A stretch of 58,000 nucleotides of DNA from Cryptomeria japonica (taxonomy: Eukaryota > Streptophyta > Pinopsida > Cupressales > Cupressaceae), in assembly GCF_030272615.1 (NCBI RefSeq), contig NC_081408.1, positions 338,988,793-339,046,792 on the forward strand. The letters are read 5' to 3'. The notes beneath the pieces were generated by a model, which worked only from the letters and a program-made list of their open reading frames with translations, searched no databases and was not told the DNA's origin. The first letter of the stretch is position 1. Each line of letters starts with the position of its first letter. Positions 1-10,764 of the stretch are shown piece by piece. Made by a program: the position numbers and the translations under genes.

Positions 1-2
1 AC

Positions 3-716
3 AAGCATGGAAAGTTAGCTACTACCGGGACACAAACAAAAGGTAACACATTTCACCTTGACTCAACTCAGAACAAGTGTCTATATGCAAAGATAGATGA
101 TACCTGGTTATGGCATAAAAGATTTTGTCATGTAAATTTTGATAATCTGATCAAAATAAGCAAGATGTACCAAGTAAGAGGTCTACCGAGTCTTGAAAAA
201 CCTGAGACTGTTATGTGTCGAGGATGCCAGATGGGTAAAATGACAAGATCAAGATTTACAAGTAATTCCTACACTTCTAAGGAAATTTTAGATCTTGTGC
301 ACACTGATCTTTATGGTCCTATGAAAGTTCAAAGTTATTATGGTGATAAATATTTCATATTATTTGTGGATGATTACTCAAGGATGATGTCAGTAATGTT
401 TTTAAAAGAAAAATCAGAAGCTTTTCAAATGTTTAAATGGTACAAGGCAAGAGTTGAAAATGAAACAGGAAGACAACTGAAATTTCTTAGATCAGACAGA
501 GGAGGAGAGTTCACATCTGATGAGTTTAACCTATTCTGCAATGATCATGGTATAAAAAGACAAGTCTCTGCATTGAGAACTCCACAACAAAATGGAATTA
601 CTGAGAGAAGAAACAGATCTATTGTGGATTGTGCCAGAACCCTGATGATTGAAAAGAAAGTGTCACGAACATTTTGGAGAGAAGCAATAAGCACAGCAGT
701 TTACACCCTGAACTGA
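3..716 (+). pseudogene. Copia integrase (zinc-binding and catalytic core), broken
   Basis: This is the part of copia pol that inserts the cDNA copy into chromosomal DNA. The frame is open from the window edge. The zinc-binding HHCC motif is visible (WLWHKRFCH around nt 102-128 and CRGC around nt 216-227). The DDE catalytic residues are present: Asp in VHTDLYG (near nt 304), Asp in RSDRGGEF (near nt 494) and Glu in NGITERR (near nt 601). A TGA at 714-716 ends the frame where a Trp codon is expected (TGG to TGA), and the same frame continues beyond it. The beginning of the domain and the upstream protease are outside the window. The element is therefore dead but young enough for all catalytic residues to be readable. 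Confidence 0.9.
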
Positions 717-1190
717 GTACAACTGAATAAAGGAACTTTGAAGACACCATATGAAATTTGGTGTGACAAGAAACCTAATGTAAGTTACTTCAAAATCTTT
801 GGAAGTAGATGCTATGTACACAAAGATGATAGAAATGGAAAGTTTGATCAGAAAAGTGAAGAAGGAACATTTCTAGGTTATTCTTCTAGAAGTAAAGCAT
901 TTAAATGTTTGATCAAATCATCTAACAAAATATTAGAAAGTGCAAATGTGAAAATTGATGAATTTGCAGAAAGAAATGATGAAGGAAACTCCAAAGAACT
1001 AGAAGATTATGATGAATTTGTCTATGTTCAACTGACAAGTCTTACCAAGAGAATTGTTGAAGGAAATGAAGATAATGTCTAGTTATCGAGTGATGAAGAA
1101 GATCATACAGAGCCTACTGAGCTTGTATTAGCCAAGTATGTCAGAAGACATCATGCATCAAGTCAGATTATAGGAGATAAGGATGATCCA
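717..1190 (+). pseudogene. Copia integrase C-terminal region and integrase-RT linker
   Basis: The reading frame of the integrase continues after the 714-716 stop. The usual copia block follows the catalytic core: TPYEIW, then KIFGSRCYVH and FLGYSSRSKAFK, which mark the end of the integrase C-terminal region. An acidic linker rich in Glu and Asp comes next, as is usual between integrase and RT in this family. A TAG at 1080-1082 interrupts the linker. No frameshift is needed to join the parts. Confidence 0.8.
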
Positions 1191-2129
1191 GTGATGACAA
1201 GGAACAAACTAAGACAGAACACATGTCTGATATCTAAATTTGAATCAAGGATAGTGAAAGAGGCATTTAACAATAAAGATTGGATAAATTCTATGATAGA
1301 AGAGATTGATCAAATCAAAAGGAATGACACATGGACACTGGTTCCAAGACTAAAGGACAAAAATATAATCAGTACAAAGTGAATTTTCAGAAACGAGCTG
1401 AATAAAAAAGGTGAGGTCATTCGAAATAAAGCAAGGCTAGTTTGCAAAGGTTATGCCCAAGAAGAAGGAATTGATTATGGTGAGACTTTTTCACCTGTGG
1501 CTAGACTTGAAGGAGTAAGAACATTGTTGGCATATGCTGCTTACAAGAATTACAAGGTATATCAAATGGATGTCAAATCTGCATTTCTGAATGGTATATT
1601 AGAAGAAGTTTTTATTGAACAACCTGAAGGATTTGTTGAAGACAAGAATAAAGATTAGGTATGTAAATTGAACAAATCTTTATATGGTCTGAAACAAGCA
1701 CCTAAAGCATGGTATGAAAAATTGCACTCTTATTTAATCAAGATTGGTTTTATAAGAACAAGTGAAAATAGCAATATGTACATGAAGAATGATGAAAATG
1801 GAATACTAATCTCAACCATATTTGTTGATGATATTATATTTTATGGAAATGACTGTCTATGCAAGAACTTTGGAAATGAAATGAGCAAAGAATTTGAGAT
1901 GTCATTAATCAGTGAGATAAAGTATTTTATAGGTTTACAGATATTGCAAATGAAAGATGAGATTTTCATTACTCAATCCAAGTACATAAAGGAAATCCTG
2001 AAGAAATTTGGAATGGAGGATTCAAAACCAGTAAGTACTCCTATGACTATCAATTGTAAACTATCAAAGAATGATGAATTTGCATCTATTGATGAGACAC
2101 TTTACCGATCCATGATTGGAAAGCTATAA
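1191..2129 (+). pseudogene. Copia reverse transcriptase, broken by stops
   Basis: This is the reverse transcriptase that copies element RNA into cDNA. Family landmarks appear in order: WTLVPR (near nt 1330), [10 protein letters not shown] (near nt 1432), [12 protein letters not shown] (near nt 1561), SLYGLKQAPKAWY (near nt 1678) and the catalytic FVDDI box (near nt 1821; the common copia form is YVDD). Stops lie at 1380-1382 (TGA at a Trp position), 1656-1658 (TAG) and 2127-2129 (TAA). All blocks are in the same frame as the integrase, so the gene was lost by point mutations only. Confidence 0.9.
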
Positions 2130-2774
2130 TATGTTGTTCACAGCAGGCCAAACATAGCACATGCAGTAGGTATAGTTGCAAGATTCTCTACAGATCCTAA
2201 GGAAACACACATGACAGCAATCAAGAGAATTTTCAGATACTTGAAAGACACTGAGGATTATGGCTTAGTATATCAGAAAGGAAATGACTTTGATTTAAAA
2301 GTTTATACTGATGCTAATTGGGCAGGCAACATTGATGACAGAAAAAGCACAAGTGGAGGAGCTTTCTTTTTAGGAGAAAGACTAGTGAGTTGGCTTAGCA
2401 AGAAACAAGGATGTGTTTCACAGTCAACAGCAGAAGTTGAATAAGTTGCTACAGCATTGAATTGTACCAACATAGCATGGATCAAACAACTGTTGGAAGG
2501 TATAAATGAGAAAGTTAGTGAGCTAGTAACTATATTTTGTGACAATACTAGTGCCATTAACATTTCAAAGAATAATGTTATGCACTCTAAGACAAAGCAC
2601 ATCTCTATCAAATATCATTATCTTAGAGAAGAAGCTCAAGAGAAGAAAGTGGTGTTGGAGCATGTTAGCACAAAGGAACAAATAGTAGATATATTCACCA
2701 AGCCACTACCAAGTGACACTTTTGAGTATCTCAGAAGTAAGTTAGGGGTCCTACCCCCATCTTCCATTCACTGA
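2130..2774 (+). pseudogene. Copia RNase H and pol C-terminus
   Basis: This domain degrades the RNA strand of the RNA-DNA hybrid during reverse transcription. Recognisable copia blocks are YTDANWAG with its catalytic Asp (near nt 2307), DRKSTSGGAFFLG, SWLSKKQ, STAEVE (near nt 2427), CDNTSAI (near nt 2539), SKTKHISIKYHYLRE and DIFTKPLP. The frame is interrupted by a TAA at 2442-2444 directly after the STAEVE block, where a Tyr codon is usual, and ends at a natural-looking stop at 2772-2774. It is in the same frame as the upstream integrase and RT. Confidence 0.9.
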
Positions 2775-3190
2775 CCGAGTTCGGTGAACGCATCAATTCG
2801 ATGACTCTACAAAATATCTTTTAGGAGTTGATGCTGATTTACACACTTTAGGATGTTTTCTAAAGGTGTGTAGGAAACAATAAGAGGGAATAAGAACTGA
2901 GGACAAAATGCTCTGATCGAGACAAAGTTGACAAATAATAGCAGGAAATCACTTCATATAGGAAGAAATTATGTTTTAGTTCTTTACTTTTTGGTATTGT
3001 TGTCAAAGGGGGAGAAGACTGAAGAAAAGAGGAGAAGACTAATGTATGGGGGAGAAGACTGATAATAGGGGGAGAGCATTTCAGCATTTTAGAATCTCAC
3101 AGCAATCTAAATTAGTTAGGTCAAATCAATTGGTTTTGCCATCAATGCCAAAGGGGGAGATTGTTGGCATTATAACAGACAAAGGGAGAT
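2775..3190 (+). promoter_or_regulatory. Multiple polypurine tracts between pol and 3' LTR
   Basis: This non-coding stretch holds at least five purine tracts of the GGGGGAGA type: about 3005-3016, 3046-3056, 3067-3076, 3150-3161 and 3181-3190. A polypurine tract primes plus-strand DNA synthesis and sits next to the 3' LTR. The last two are each followed by TGTTGGCAT, so the tract-LTR junction is present twice, 29 bases apart. Arrays of such tracts are known from Sirevirus copia elements. Confidence 0.75.
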
Positions 3191-4638
3191 TGTTGGCATT
3201 TCAATAAGGATATTGAGAAGGTTTTTGATGACTATGGATATAACTGATCAAGGATGTTTACTATCTTAATATTATTATTTTGTCATTGATGTCAAGAAAT
3301 TGATTTTCTAATTCAATATGATGTTGCCATATCTTAAGAAGTATGATTTGATGAGTTTAAAGATGTCGGTAAAAGACACAGAAAGAATGTGATGAATAAG
3401 AGGAGGAATAAGTTATTCAATGGGCAACTATTACTGAGTTAGACAATGATGAGATCATGATGTTTAGATTGTTTTGATATCCTACATATGTTGATTGATT
3501 GTAAGGTTAATACTATACTATGTTATCGAGCAAAGAACCTAGTCGGTAAACCCTAAGGTTATCGCTATCGGTGAATGAAGGTAGAATTTCTACTGAGTAA
3601 AGTTTAGTATTTACCGAGTTGCAACCGAGTAGTAACATAATGCATTGAATGAATAAAAGCATTATTTAATGAAGGAAGCTGATGAGCTGGAACTGATTAA
3701 ATGATTGGTATGTCATGCATGAAGTTTGTTAAAGAATCTATGGTAAAGGAAAATCAGCAGGAAGATCTACAGCTCGGATTGAACTGCAATACCCTACCAC
3801 AAGTTCCAAGAAATATATGCAAGTTCCAACGTGGGGTAAAACATTTTCAGATTGAAGGATACATTGAACCTGGTCAAGTTTGAAGATCTGATGGCTATAA
3901 TTGATCATGGGAAATGTGATTAAAGAGATTAAGTGGTTGGCGAATTGTTTATAAATAAGGAACTGTAGATAAACAATGTATGCAGGCAAGTGTATGCACA
4001 GGGATGCTACATAGTGATTATCGAGCACTGAAGCTTGAAGACCTGTTTGAATAACAAAGTATAGAACCCAGCGGATGGACAAGATAAGTCCTAGATTGTA
4101 TTGAGAAAATAAGAATCTACTTTAGCATTTTTGATGTGAAGTTGCAGATAGATTTTTATTACAATTATTTTGTGAAGTGACAGAAAATATCTTAACCAAG
4201 TGGACTTAACAGTCTTATTTGTAAAACCCTCTAGCAAGGTGACATTCTGATTGAGTGTTTGAAATCCTTTAACAAGGTCACTTCTAACAAGGTGAAGATC
4301 CTAACAGATCTTAGGGAAATCCCTTAACCAGGTCACATCTAGCAATGTGTTTGTAATCTTTAATAGGATTTGCTTTTAACCGAGCATACTCTATAAGAGT
4401 ACATTTTTTAGTGGGTTCGAAATCCCACAGTGGTTTTTCCCTATTTGGGTTCCCACGTTAAATCTGGTGTTATGAGTGTTATGATGTTTATATGCTTTTG
4501 AGTTTGCATGTTTAGCAGTTTTGGTTATATTACTGAAGTATATGTTACCGAGGTTGAATCTATTGTTTTTATGGAAAATTAAGGTTGTATGATTCACTCC
4601 CCCCTCTCATCTTATTAGCTTGGCATCTGTACTTAACA
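3191..4638 (+). repeat. 3' LTR of copia element 1
   Basis: The LTR starts with TGTTGGCATT directly after a purine tract (an alternative start is at 3162). A TATA box, TTATAAATAAGG, lies at about 3949-3960. A U5-like module near the right end has CCCACAGTGGTTTTTCCC at about 4425 and a C-rich CCCCCCTCTCA box near 4600. The right boundary, AACA at 4635-4638, is inferred from the TGTT start and is not certain. Confidence 0.65.
3948..3960 (+). promoter_or_regulatory. TATA box in LTR of copia 1
   Basis: The sequence TTATAAATAAGG lies about 760 bases into the LTR, where the U3-R boundary of a long copia LTR is expected. It probably sets the transcription start. This is by sequence likeness only. 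Confidence 0.5.
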
Positions 4639-5222
4639 TTAAGTATCAGAACTATCAATCATATCATATCTTTAGACCATATCATATTCATATCATATCC
4701 CTAGGTTATTTTCATTATCATTGTCAATTTTCATCTAGTCTCAAAAATTAGGTTTGTCAAACTTCAAAAATCAAAACTTTAGATCATGCCCTAAGTTGTT
4801 GTTAGGGAGTCTTGACCTTGTCCAAATTTGTCCTTTTGTCAACATCACTTGTCAAACCTATCTTAGTATCTAAGAGTATAGGTGAGACATTGTCATTTGT
4901 CCTATCATCATTTTGTCATTTGTCCTTTTGTCAATTAAGGTCTTAACTCCATTTCAATTTCCCAAGGTTGAGTCTTTAGGATTTCATCTCACAAGTTTGT
5001 CCAAACCTTGAAAATTCCAAAAATATAGGTTGCATTCTTGTCATAGCTTGCATTATCATATCCCAAAGTTGCACCTAGTTGCATATCATTGTCATTCCAA
5101 AAATTCAAAAAGACCAAAAGTACACACTACATCATTGTCCTCTTAGGTTGCATTTGCAATTCCACTAGTTGCATCTTATTGCATCCTTACATTCAAAAAT
5201 TCCAAAAACATTGCATAGTGAC
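4639..5222 (+). other. Non-coding leader of element A
   Basis: About 580 bases with no ORF, between the copia 1 LTR and the gag start codon of A. It is rich in short degenerate repeats of CATATCATATC and TTTGTCC/TTGTCAT type. A GTATCAGAAC near 4643 resembles part of a tRNA-Met primer site, but the match is incomplete and no LTR end is visible before it. Confidence 0.4.
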
Positions 5223-5282
5223 ATGTCTATTGAAACAAGATTCCATGCTCCTATGATGCAACAAAGTTTGACATATCAACTG

Positions 5283-7709
5283 TGTTGGCAATTTGGAATT
5301 AAGTTTTCATTGATGTCAATCGGTGTGGCAAGGTCACTGGTAAGTAAGAAGTGGTGACTGATATGATTGAAATACACATGAGAGTGAGCAGATAGAAGGA
5401 AGGCTACTAGTACACATGACTCTGGATCATCTACCGGTAAAGAAGGCTTTGTTGGAAATTGACACTCAATTGGTTGGTTTCACTATGTTTTCATTGATGG
5501 CAACATGGTATTGTTTTCTGGCTTCATGTTTTTATTCAGTTTTTTACTGGTAGGTACTTCACAGATACTACATCAGCACTGATAGGACAGAAGGATTTCT
5601 TTGGTTACTAGCAATGTAAGACGACATGGTTTAGTAAAGTTTATCGGTATTAGAGGCCAACATATCTTGGATCTGGCATTGGCAATTGGTTTTAATATTT
5701 ATGCATTTATATTATCTGTTCGACATGTAATTTGATATTGTATATATCTTTGTAAGTCAACATAAGGCATGAAAATTTGTATAGGGTATATAGGTCAATT
5801 AGATAGATCATTTTGATATAGACATGAGATAGGAAATGATGGATATGCGAATGTAATAAGATGCAAAATATATCAGAGAGATTATGTATGTGAGGAAATT
5901 CATGTAAGGGTTATTCTGGTAAACGGTTTAGGCTTTCAGACTAGAACAGAAAGAGCTTAAACTGGAACTGTATTCTAGCATAGAAGATGTTATCTTAGTA
6001 GTTCACACTTCTTCGGATTGTATTCTGGAATTTTATGTAGTCAATGAGGCTCCTTTTGTGATTGAGTGGTGTGCTCTAGGTTGTAAGCCATCCTGCAAGT
6101 GCAGGCCCCTCATATTTTGTAATATCTCTTCATATGGTCAGTAGATTGATATTGTGGATCACAAATCCCACCGTGGTTTTTCCTCTTTGAGGTTTTCCAC
6201 ATATAAATCTGTGTTATGGTTCTCATTTATGTGATTGTCTTATTGGTTGCTTTACTTCTTTCAATTTTGTATGTACCGGTATACTGGTTGGTGTAGCATG
6301 TTTTAATAAGGCTAAAATTAATCATTTTGGTATAACATTGATTCACCCCCCCTCTCAATGTTATTGGATTCCAATAGGCTTATCGGTAAGGCATAAACTG
6401 GGATGAAGGTTGTTTGTGTGCTATGAAGGAACAACAACTAGTAAATAGAACAGAGGGGATAGTTGATGGTCATACTCATAACATAAACTAAACTGGTAAT
6501 CAACCTGGGTCGATAAAGTATGCCAAACCAACATAGGAATACAAGCAAAGGTGGATGTCAACAAGCATTACAGCCGAATGCCAGGTGGAGGTATTACACA
6601 GGTTGGTGGAGTATGCATTGATGTAACAAATCTACAGGCATGTCGGCTTTTATGAGGAACCCGCAAGTCACAGAGGATGCCAAAAGATTGTGGATCGAGG
6701 AAGGCAACTAGAAAACCAATCGCACTAATCTTGCAAGAAGATTCGATCTTCGTACCTGTTAGGTGAAGGAAATAGCAAAGCCATTAATGGCAAGTGATAG
6801 AGAAAAGCAAAAAAACATGGTACAGATCTTCGGATTCAGAAAAATACACATTGGAATGTGAAGTTTAGCTAGTAATTGATCGTTGTCATAAAGATCATAT
6901 CCTTGAAAAGCAGATCGAATCAAAGGGGATTCGGATTGAGATGGAAAAGGAAAACCTAACACGGAAGTGTTTGAATGCATTCTTGGTGGGAATCCATGAT
7001 TATAAATACTTGAGCTTGAAACAAAAAGGATTGATGCTTGAGGAGAAGAAGAAGAGCAAAGAGAGCTTGATTGCAGATAAGAATCATCTCCCTTAGAACT
7101 TATTCTAATAAAGTTGCAGAGTGCGTCAACAAGAAAATAGGTGAGAGGGTTTAGCCGGTAGTGATTGAGTACCGATACAACTATATCAGGTTCAACAGTT
7201 GAGAAAACTGGTAAGGTGTGATTGAGCAAGACAGTATCCAAGTGTGACACAGTGACTTGTGAGACTAAGAGAGAGAGAGAGATCTCATAACTGGTAGAGA
7301 TCTATTTGACCAAAGAGTTGCAGAATTCATTTGCAACAATAAGCTATAACTGTATCTAAATTGTATTTCAATATACATCACCAAGTTGGAGCTTGGTGTA
7401 GGGGTTGGTGCTCCTTGGTTTGGTGGCCAAAATATTTGTAATTCAGTGTTTCACTTGTGAGGATGGATTGGAGTAGTAGTCTCCAACAGCATTTCTCACC
7501 GAGGTTTTTCCCATATTGGGTTTTCCTCATACATCTGGTGTTGTGGGTTGCATTTGTGTGATTGTCTTCTTTGGTCTCCTCATTTGCTTTATTGGATTGA
7601 TTGGTTAGTGCTTAAAGACAACAACTAGTATTCTGAAGTTGCCTTAAAAGAGAAAATAGTTTAGGGACCACTGATCCATCCCCCTCTCAGTGGTACTCTA
7701 TGTTCAACA
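5283..7709 (+). mobile_element. Solo copia LTR L1 in gag of element A, itself interrupted
   Basis: The repeat begins TGTTGGCAATTTGG and ends GTTCAACA. It is bordered by a perfect 5-bp target duplication AACTG at 5278-5282 and 7710-7714, and no internal region remains, so it is a solo LTR formed by recombination between two LTRs. Without the nested LTR L2 it is about 1.5 kb long. It holds a TATA box (TTATAAATAC, 7000-7009) and the shared U5 module (CTCACCGAGGTTTTTCCC near 7495, CCCCCTCTCAG near 7680). The orientation is plus. Confidence 0.88.
5450..6376 (+). mobile_element. Solo copia LTR L2 nested inside solo LTR L1
   Basis: This 927-bp repeat begins TGTTGGAAATTG and ends GATTCCAATA, probably an original CCAACA with a C-to-T change. 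A perfect 5-bp duplication GGCTT flanks it (5445-5449 and 6377-6381). The U5 module CCCACCGTGGTTTTTCC is near 6168 and CACCCCCCCTCTCAA near 6344. Length, start and end resemble the LTRs of element J, so it may be a solo LTR of a related family. No coding sequence is present. Confidence 0.88.
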
Positions 7710-9119
7710 AACTGATGATTGGTCTAATGAATAACACAATGCAATCTAGTTTTAATCCAAGGCAATCACAATTATATCCAAATCAACAACAAGGAAATAT
7801 CAATCAAACTTTTTATGATGAAACAAGTATCCAAATATAAAAACTTTCAAGGTCAGAATCTAAGTATTGAGCCAGCTGATGTACAAGCTCTTTTCAAATG
7901 ATCAGACATACCAGCTCTCATCGCACAAATAGAGATGATGAAATAATTTCAAGCTACAAGCACAACTTTTAACCAAGTCCCAAACCAGATCTCATTCGAT
8001 CAAACTCCTTTCAATCAAATCTTGAATCAACAACAACAACCAATGATCCAATGATAACCAATCATCCAACAACAACAACCAATGGTCTGACATATCAAAC
8101 CAACGCAACCAATGACCCAACATACACAACCAATGGTCCAACACAGTCAATGGTCCAATTTCAACAATGTTTTCAACCAAACACACAATGTCAACAATTG
8201 GTTCAACCAACTATGGAGTATCGACAACAATGTAATGCCCCGCCAAGAAACCCTAAAGGATTCAACCACAAACACTCGAAAAGAGAAATATTTTTTTTAA
8301 ACAATACCGAACTCATAAACGTATAAGATAAACATTGCATTAGAAATTGCATAAGAAGAATACTTAACCTTAAACTCCTAAAGGGTTCCCAATGAAGATT
8401 ACTCAATTAAACTAATTAACAATAAGGTTGATAAAACCAACTCATGATAGAATGATTACAACATGAACATGGCAATTAAGTTTCATCAAGAGATTACAAC
8501 AAGCATGATTGAATTCATACAACTATGTTCAGTTACATTTCATTTCTAAAGTTATAAACCTCCTAATCCATATCATTTCATTAATCAATAATTCCATTCA
8601 TATAACTACAAGATCTACCATCTAAGTCACATCGTAATAACATTGCATTTAGTTCACAAAGTCTCATAGAAATACATAATGATTACATCAAATTACAACT
8701 TTCCATGAAGGCATACATAATCAAATGATACATCTGACCACATAAGGTCCAAGAGATACAAATATGATCCAAGAAGAACAAAGAGGATCATACTGGTACA
8801 AGGAATGGTGTAAATCCAAGAGAACAACTAGAGAACCTGCGAAGCTAATCCCTCACAAGAAAGAATGAACAAAACACCCGATGGAAAGTGGCACTACCAC
8901 CTGCCCATGTGGCTGAAAAAGGGACCACCCCTTTGTGCTAGGAGATAGTAATAAGGCCCTCAAGAAAACCATATTAAAGCATCACATGGTCTAACATTTA
9001 CATCGGTTACTCACATAAGGCATAAACATACTGATATGACTCCCACAAGAAAGCTCCAAGTAACACCAACACAAGACTACACACTAGTGAACATAAGGGA
9101 AGAGTGTCATCGCATAGCT

Positions 9120-9452
9120 AGTATGGGTTATCCTGGCAGGCCTCCATAGGCCCCAACCCCCATCCTGGGTTATCCCGGTAGCCTCTTTCGAACCCCCGGC
9201 CCCCATCCATGACTCATGCGGACCCAACAAACCTTGCGTGAGGACAAGGTGGTTGGAAATGTCATTCCAGGTCTTCCCACTGCATCCTAAGTCTGTATGA
9301 GCACTCAACCATGAGTGGCATACAATTAATCTTAATTAATGTTTTAAGTATCCAAACCCCTAATAGATTATTAGGATATCTCTAAATTATCCAACTTCCG
9401 AAGGGTTATCCTGGCAGCCACTTTGGGCCTCAGCCCCCATTCAGAAGCCACT
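9120..9452. repeat. GC-rich direct repeats in LTR K
   Basis: A motif starting GGGTTATCCTGGCAG and ending in GCCCCCATCC appears three times (about 9124-9166, 9167-9212 and 9404-9450) in diverged form. The block is much richer in G and C than its surroundings. No coding sense was found in it. Confidence 0.6.
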
Positions 9453-10444
9453 CTTCCTTATGACACTACACAACCTCCAAAGAACTCCAAGGAAAAACAT
9501 AAAAGCCAACCAAACACAAGGAGTTCAAGAAAAACTGAAGAAACATACTTGGTTATACAAACCCTCTACGAAGGTGTAACCAACTAGAGGTGTGAAATGG
9601 ACAAACTATTCTATTCACAAGACAAGACCACGATACAGATAAAGCAAGTACAAACATAATCAACACTTAACCAATTAACTTGCATGATCGCCTCGCATTC
9701 AACAACATCCCAACATAAACACAAGAATTACTCTTTTCAAATAAAACACCAAAATCCTCCAAGAGAGTAAATATCCAAAAAGTATTCACTTGCACTCTAA
9801 ACATATATCCATTTTAAGGAATAATAAGAACAGTTCAAGAATATAATTAAAAAATAATATTATCCAATAGTAACTCTTTCAATTAGTTAATTCCTCCTAG
9901 ATTAGAAAATTTACAACAGGGAAATGCATGAAAATATCTTAGTCGACATACACCCAATTCACTTGCACAATGACTTGATTAAAAATCCATACCCACACAC
10001 ACATGAAAAACTCCCCTTTGAATAAAATTAAGCCATTAAATTTTCAATCCAACAAATGACTTAAAACAAGTTCCACTAGCAATATAAATGCCAAGCAAAC
10101 TTTTATGGAATAAAAGCAAGACACAGTCTAAACAAGTCATTGACCTTTTCAATTGAACCCTTATTGACTAAATTAATCTATGATTACTAAAATAACTTTA
10201 TTTTCCAAAGTTAATAAAATAATATCCAATCAATATAAACATTTAATTCATACTTTCTTAATTCCAAATTTCACATTTATATATAAAAATATAAATCATA
10301 CATATTTTAAATCTGATAATTATGAATCAGAATTAACTATTTTCATTCTCCAAACAACTTAATATATTATATCTACTTTTTAAAAATCAAATTTGATTAT
10401 GCAAAATAGGATAAACTAATAATTATATTTCAAACATATAATTA

Positions 10445-10448
<4 letters not shown>

Positions 10449-10527
<79 letters not shown>
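10449..10527. repeat. (AT)n microsatellite
   Basis: An uninterrupted TA dinucleotide run of about 79 bases inside LTR K. The purity suggests ongoing slippage; the true length may differ between individuals or assemblies. Confidence 0.95.
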
Positions 10528-10530
<3 letters not shown>

Positions 10531-10633
10531 TTAATTAAAAAAAAACTTAAATTATTTAATATTGTTGTTGGGCCCATGGAATGGGGAGGAGGGAGGTGGT
10601 GGTTTGGTGAGACCCAAAACTATGGGCTCCCAC

Positions 10634-10764
10634 CCCACAACCGTGGGATTACCCACAGAATATGGGTCTCCCACAGTCGTGGGAGGGGCCACGGTCGTGG
10701 CTTCCCATAGCTGTGGGCTCCAATGACTGTGGGAAAAGCCACAGTTGTGACTTCCCACCATGGG
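10634..10764. repeat. Cluster of short GC-rich palindromes in LTR K
   Basis: About seven units of the form CCCACAxxxGTGGG occur in 130 bases: 10634-10647 (CCCACAACCGTGGG), 10652-10666, 10670-10683 (CCCACAGTCGTGGG), 10689-10700 (CCACGGTCGTGG), 10704-10717 (CCCATAGCTGTGGG), 10739-10749 and 10754-10764. Each could form a short hairpin. An apparent minus-strand ORF across this block is a product of the repeats and not a gene. Confidence 0.75.

Larger units (their letters stand above)
1..4638 (+). mobile_element. Copia LTR retrotransposon 1, left end outside the window
   Basis: A copia-order internal region (integrase, then reverse transcriptase, then RNase H) is followed by a run of polypurine tracts and a 3' LTR. 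The 5' LTR and gag lie to the left of the window. All recognisable pol sequence from base 3 to base 2774 stays in one reading frame, broken by six nonsense codons and no frameshift. The repeated GGGGGAGA tracts and the LTR end with a C-rich CCCCCCTCTCA box are typical of the Sirevirus branch. The exact right end of the LTR (an AACA at 4635-4638, followed by TTAAG) is tentative because the matching target duplication would be outside the window. Confidence 0.85.
5223..8230 (+). pseudogene. Gag-like N-terminal region of element A (Gln/Asn-rich), split
   Basis: An ATG at 5223 opens a frame of 20 codons that stops abruptly at the left border of the solo LTR at 5283. Taking out that LTR and one AACTG repeat, the frame goes straight on at 7715 with a Gln/Asn-rich sequence (NNTMQSSFNPRQSQ and onward). 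A later shift and several stops break it, but Gln/Asn/Thr-rich text continues to 8230 in more than one frame (PMTQHTQPMVQHSQ, for instance). The piece then resumes after the next insertion at 12641 and runs into the ORF starting at 12793. Gln/Pro-rich N-termini are common in gag of Tat-type gypsy elements. No retrotransposon-gag core domain was recognised here. Confidence 0.5.

Noticed and set aside
2303-2611. A 102-codon minus-strand frame opposite RNase H of copia 1
   Set aside because: Antisense shadow of a conserved pol domain.
6759-7250. A 163-codon minus-strand frame in solo LTR L1
   Set aside because: Antisense to the LTR, around its TATA box, with no recognisable domain; most likely chance.
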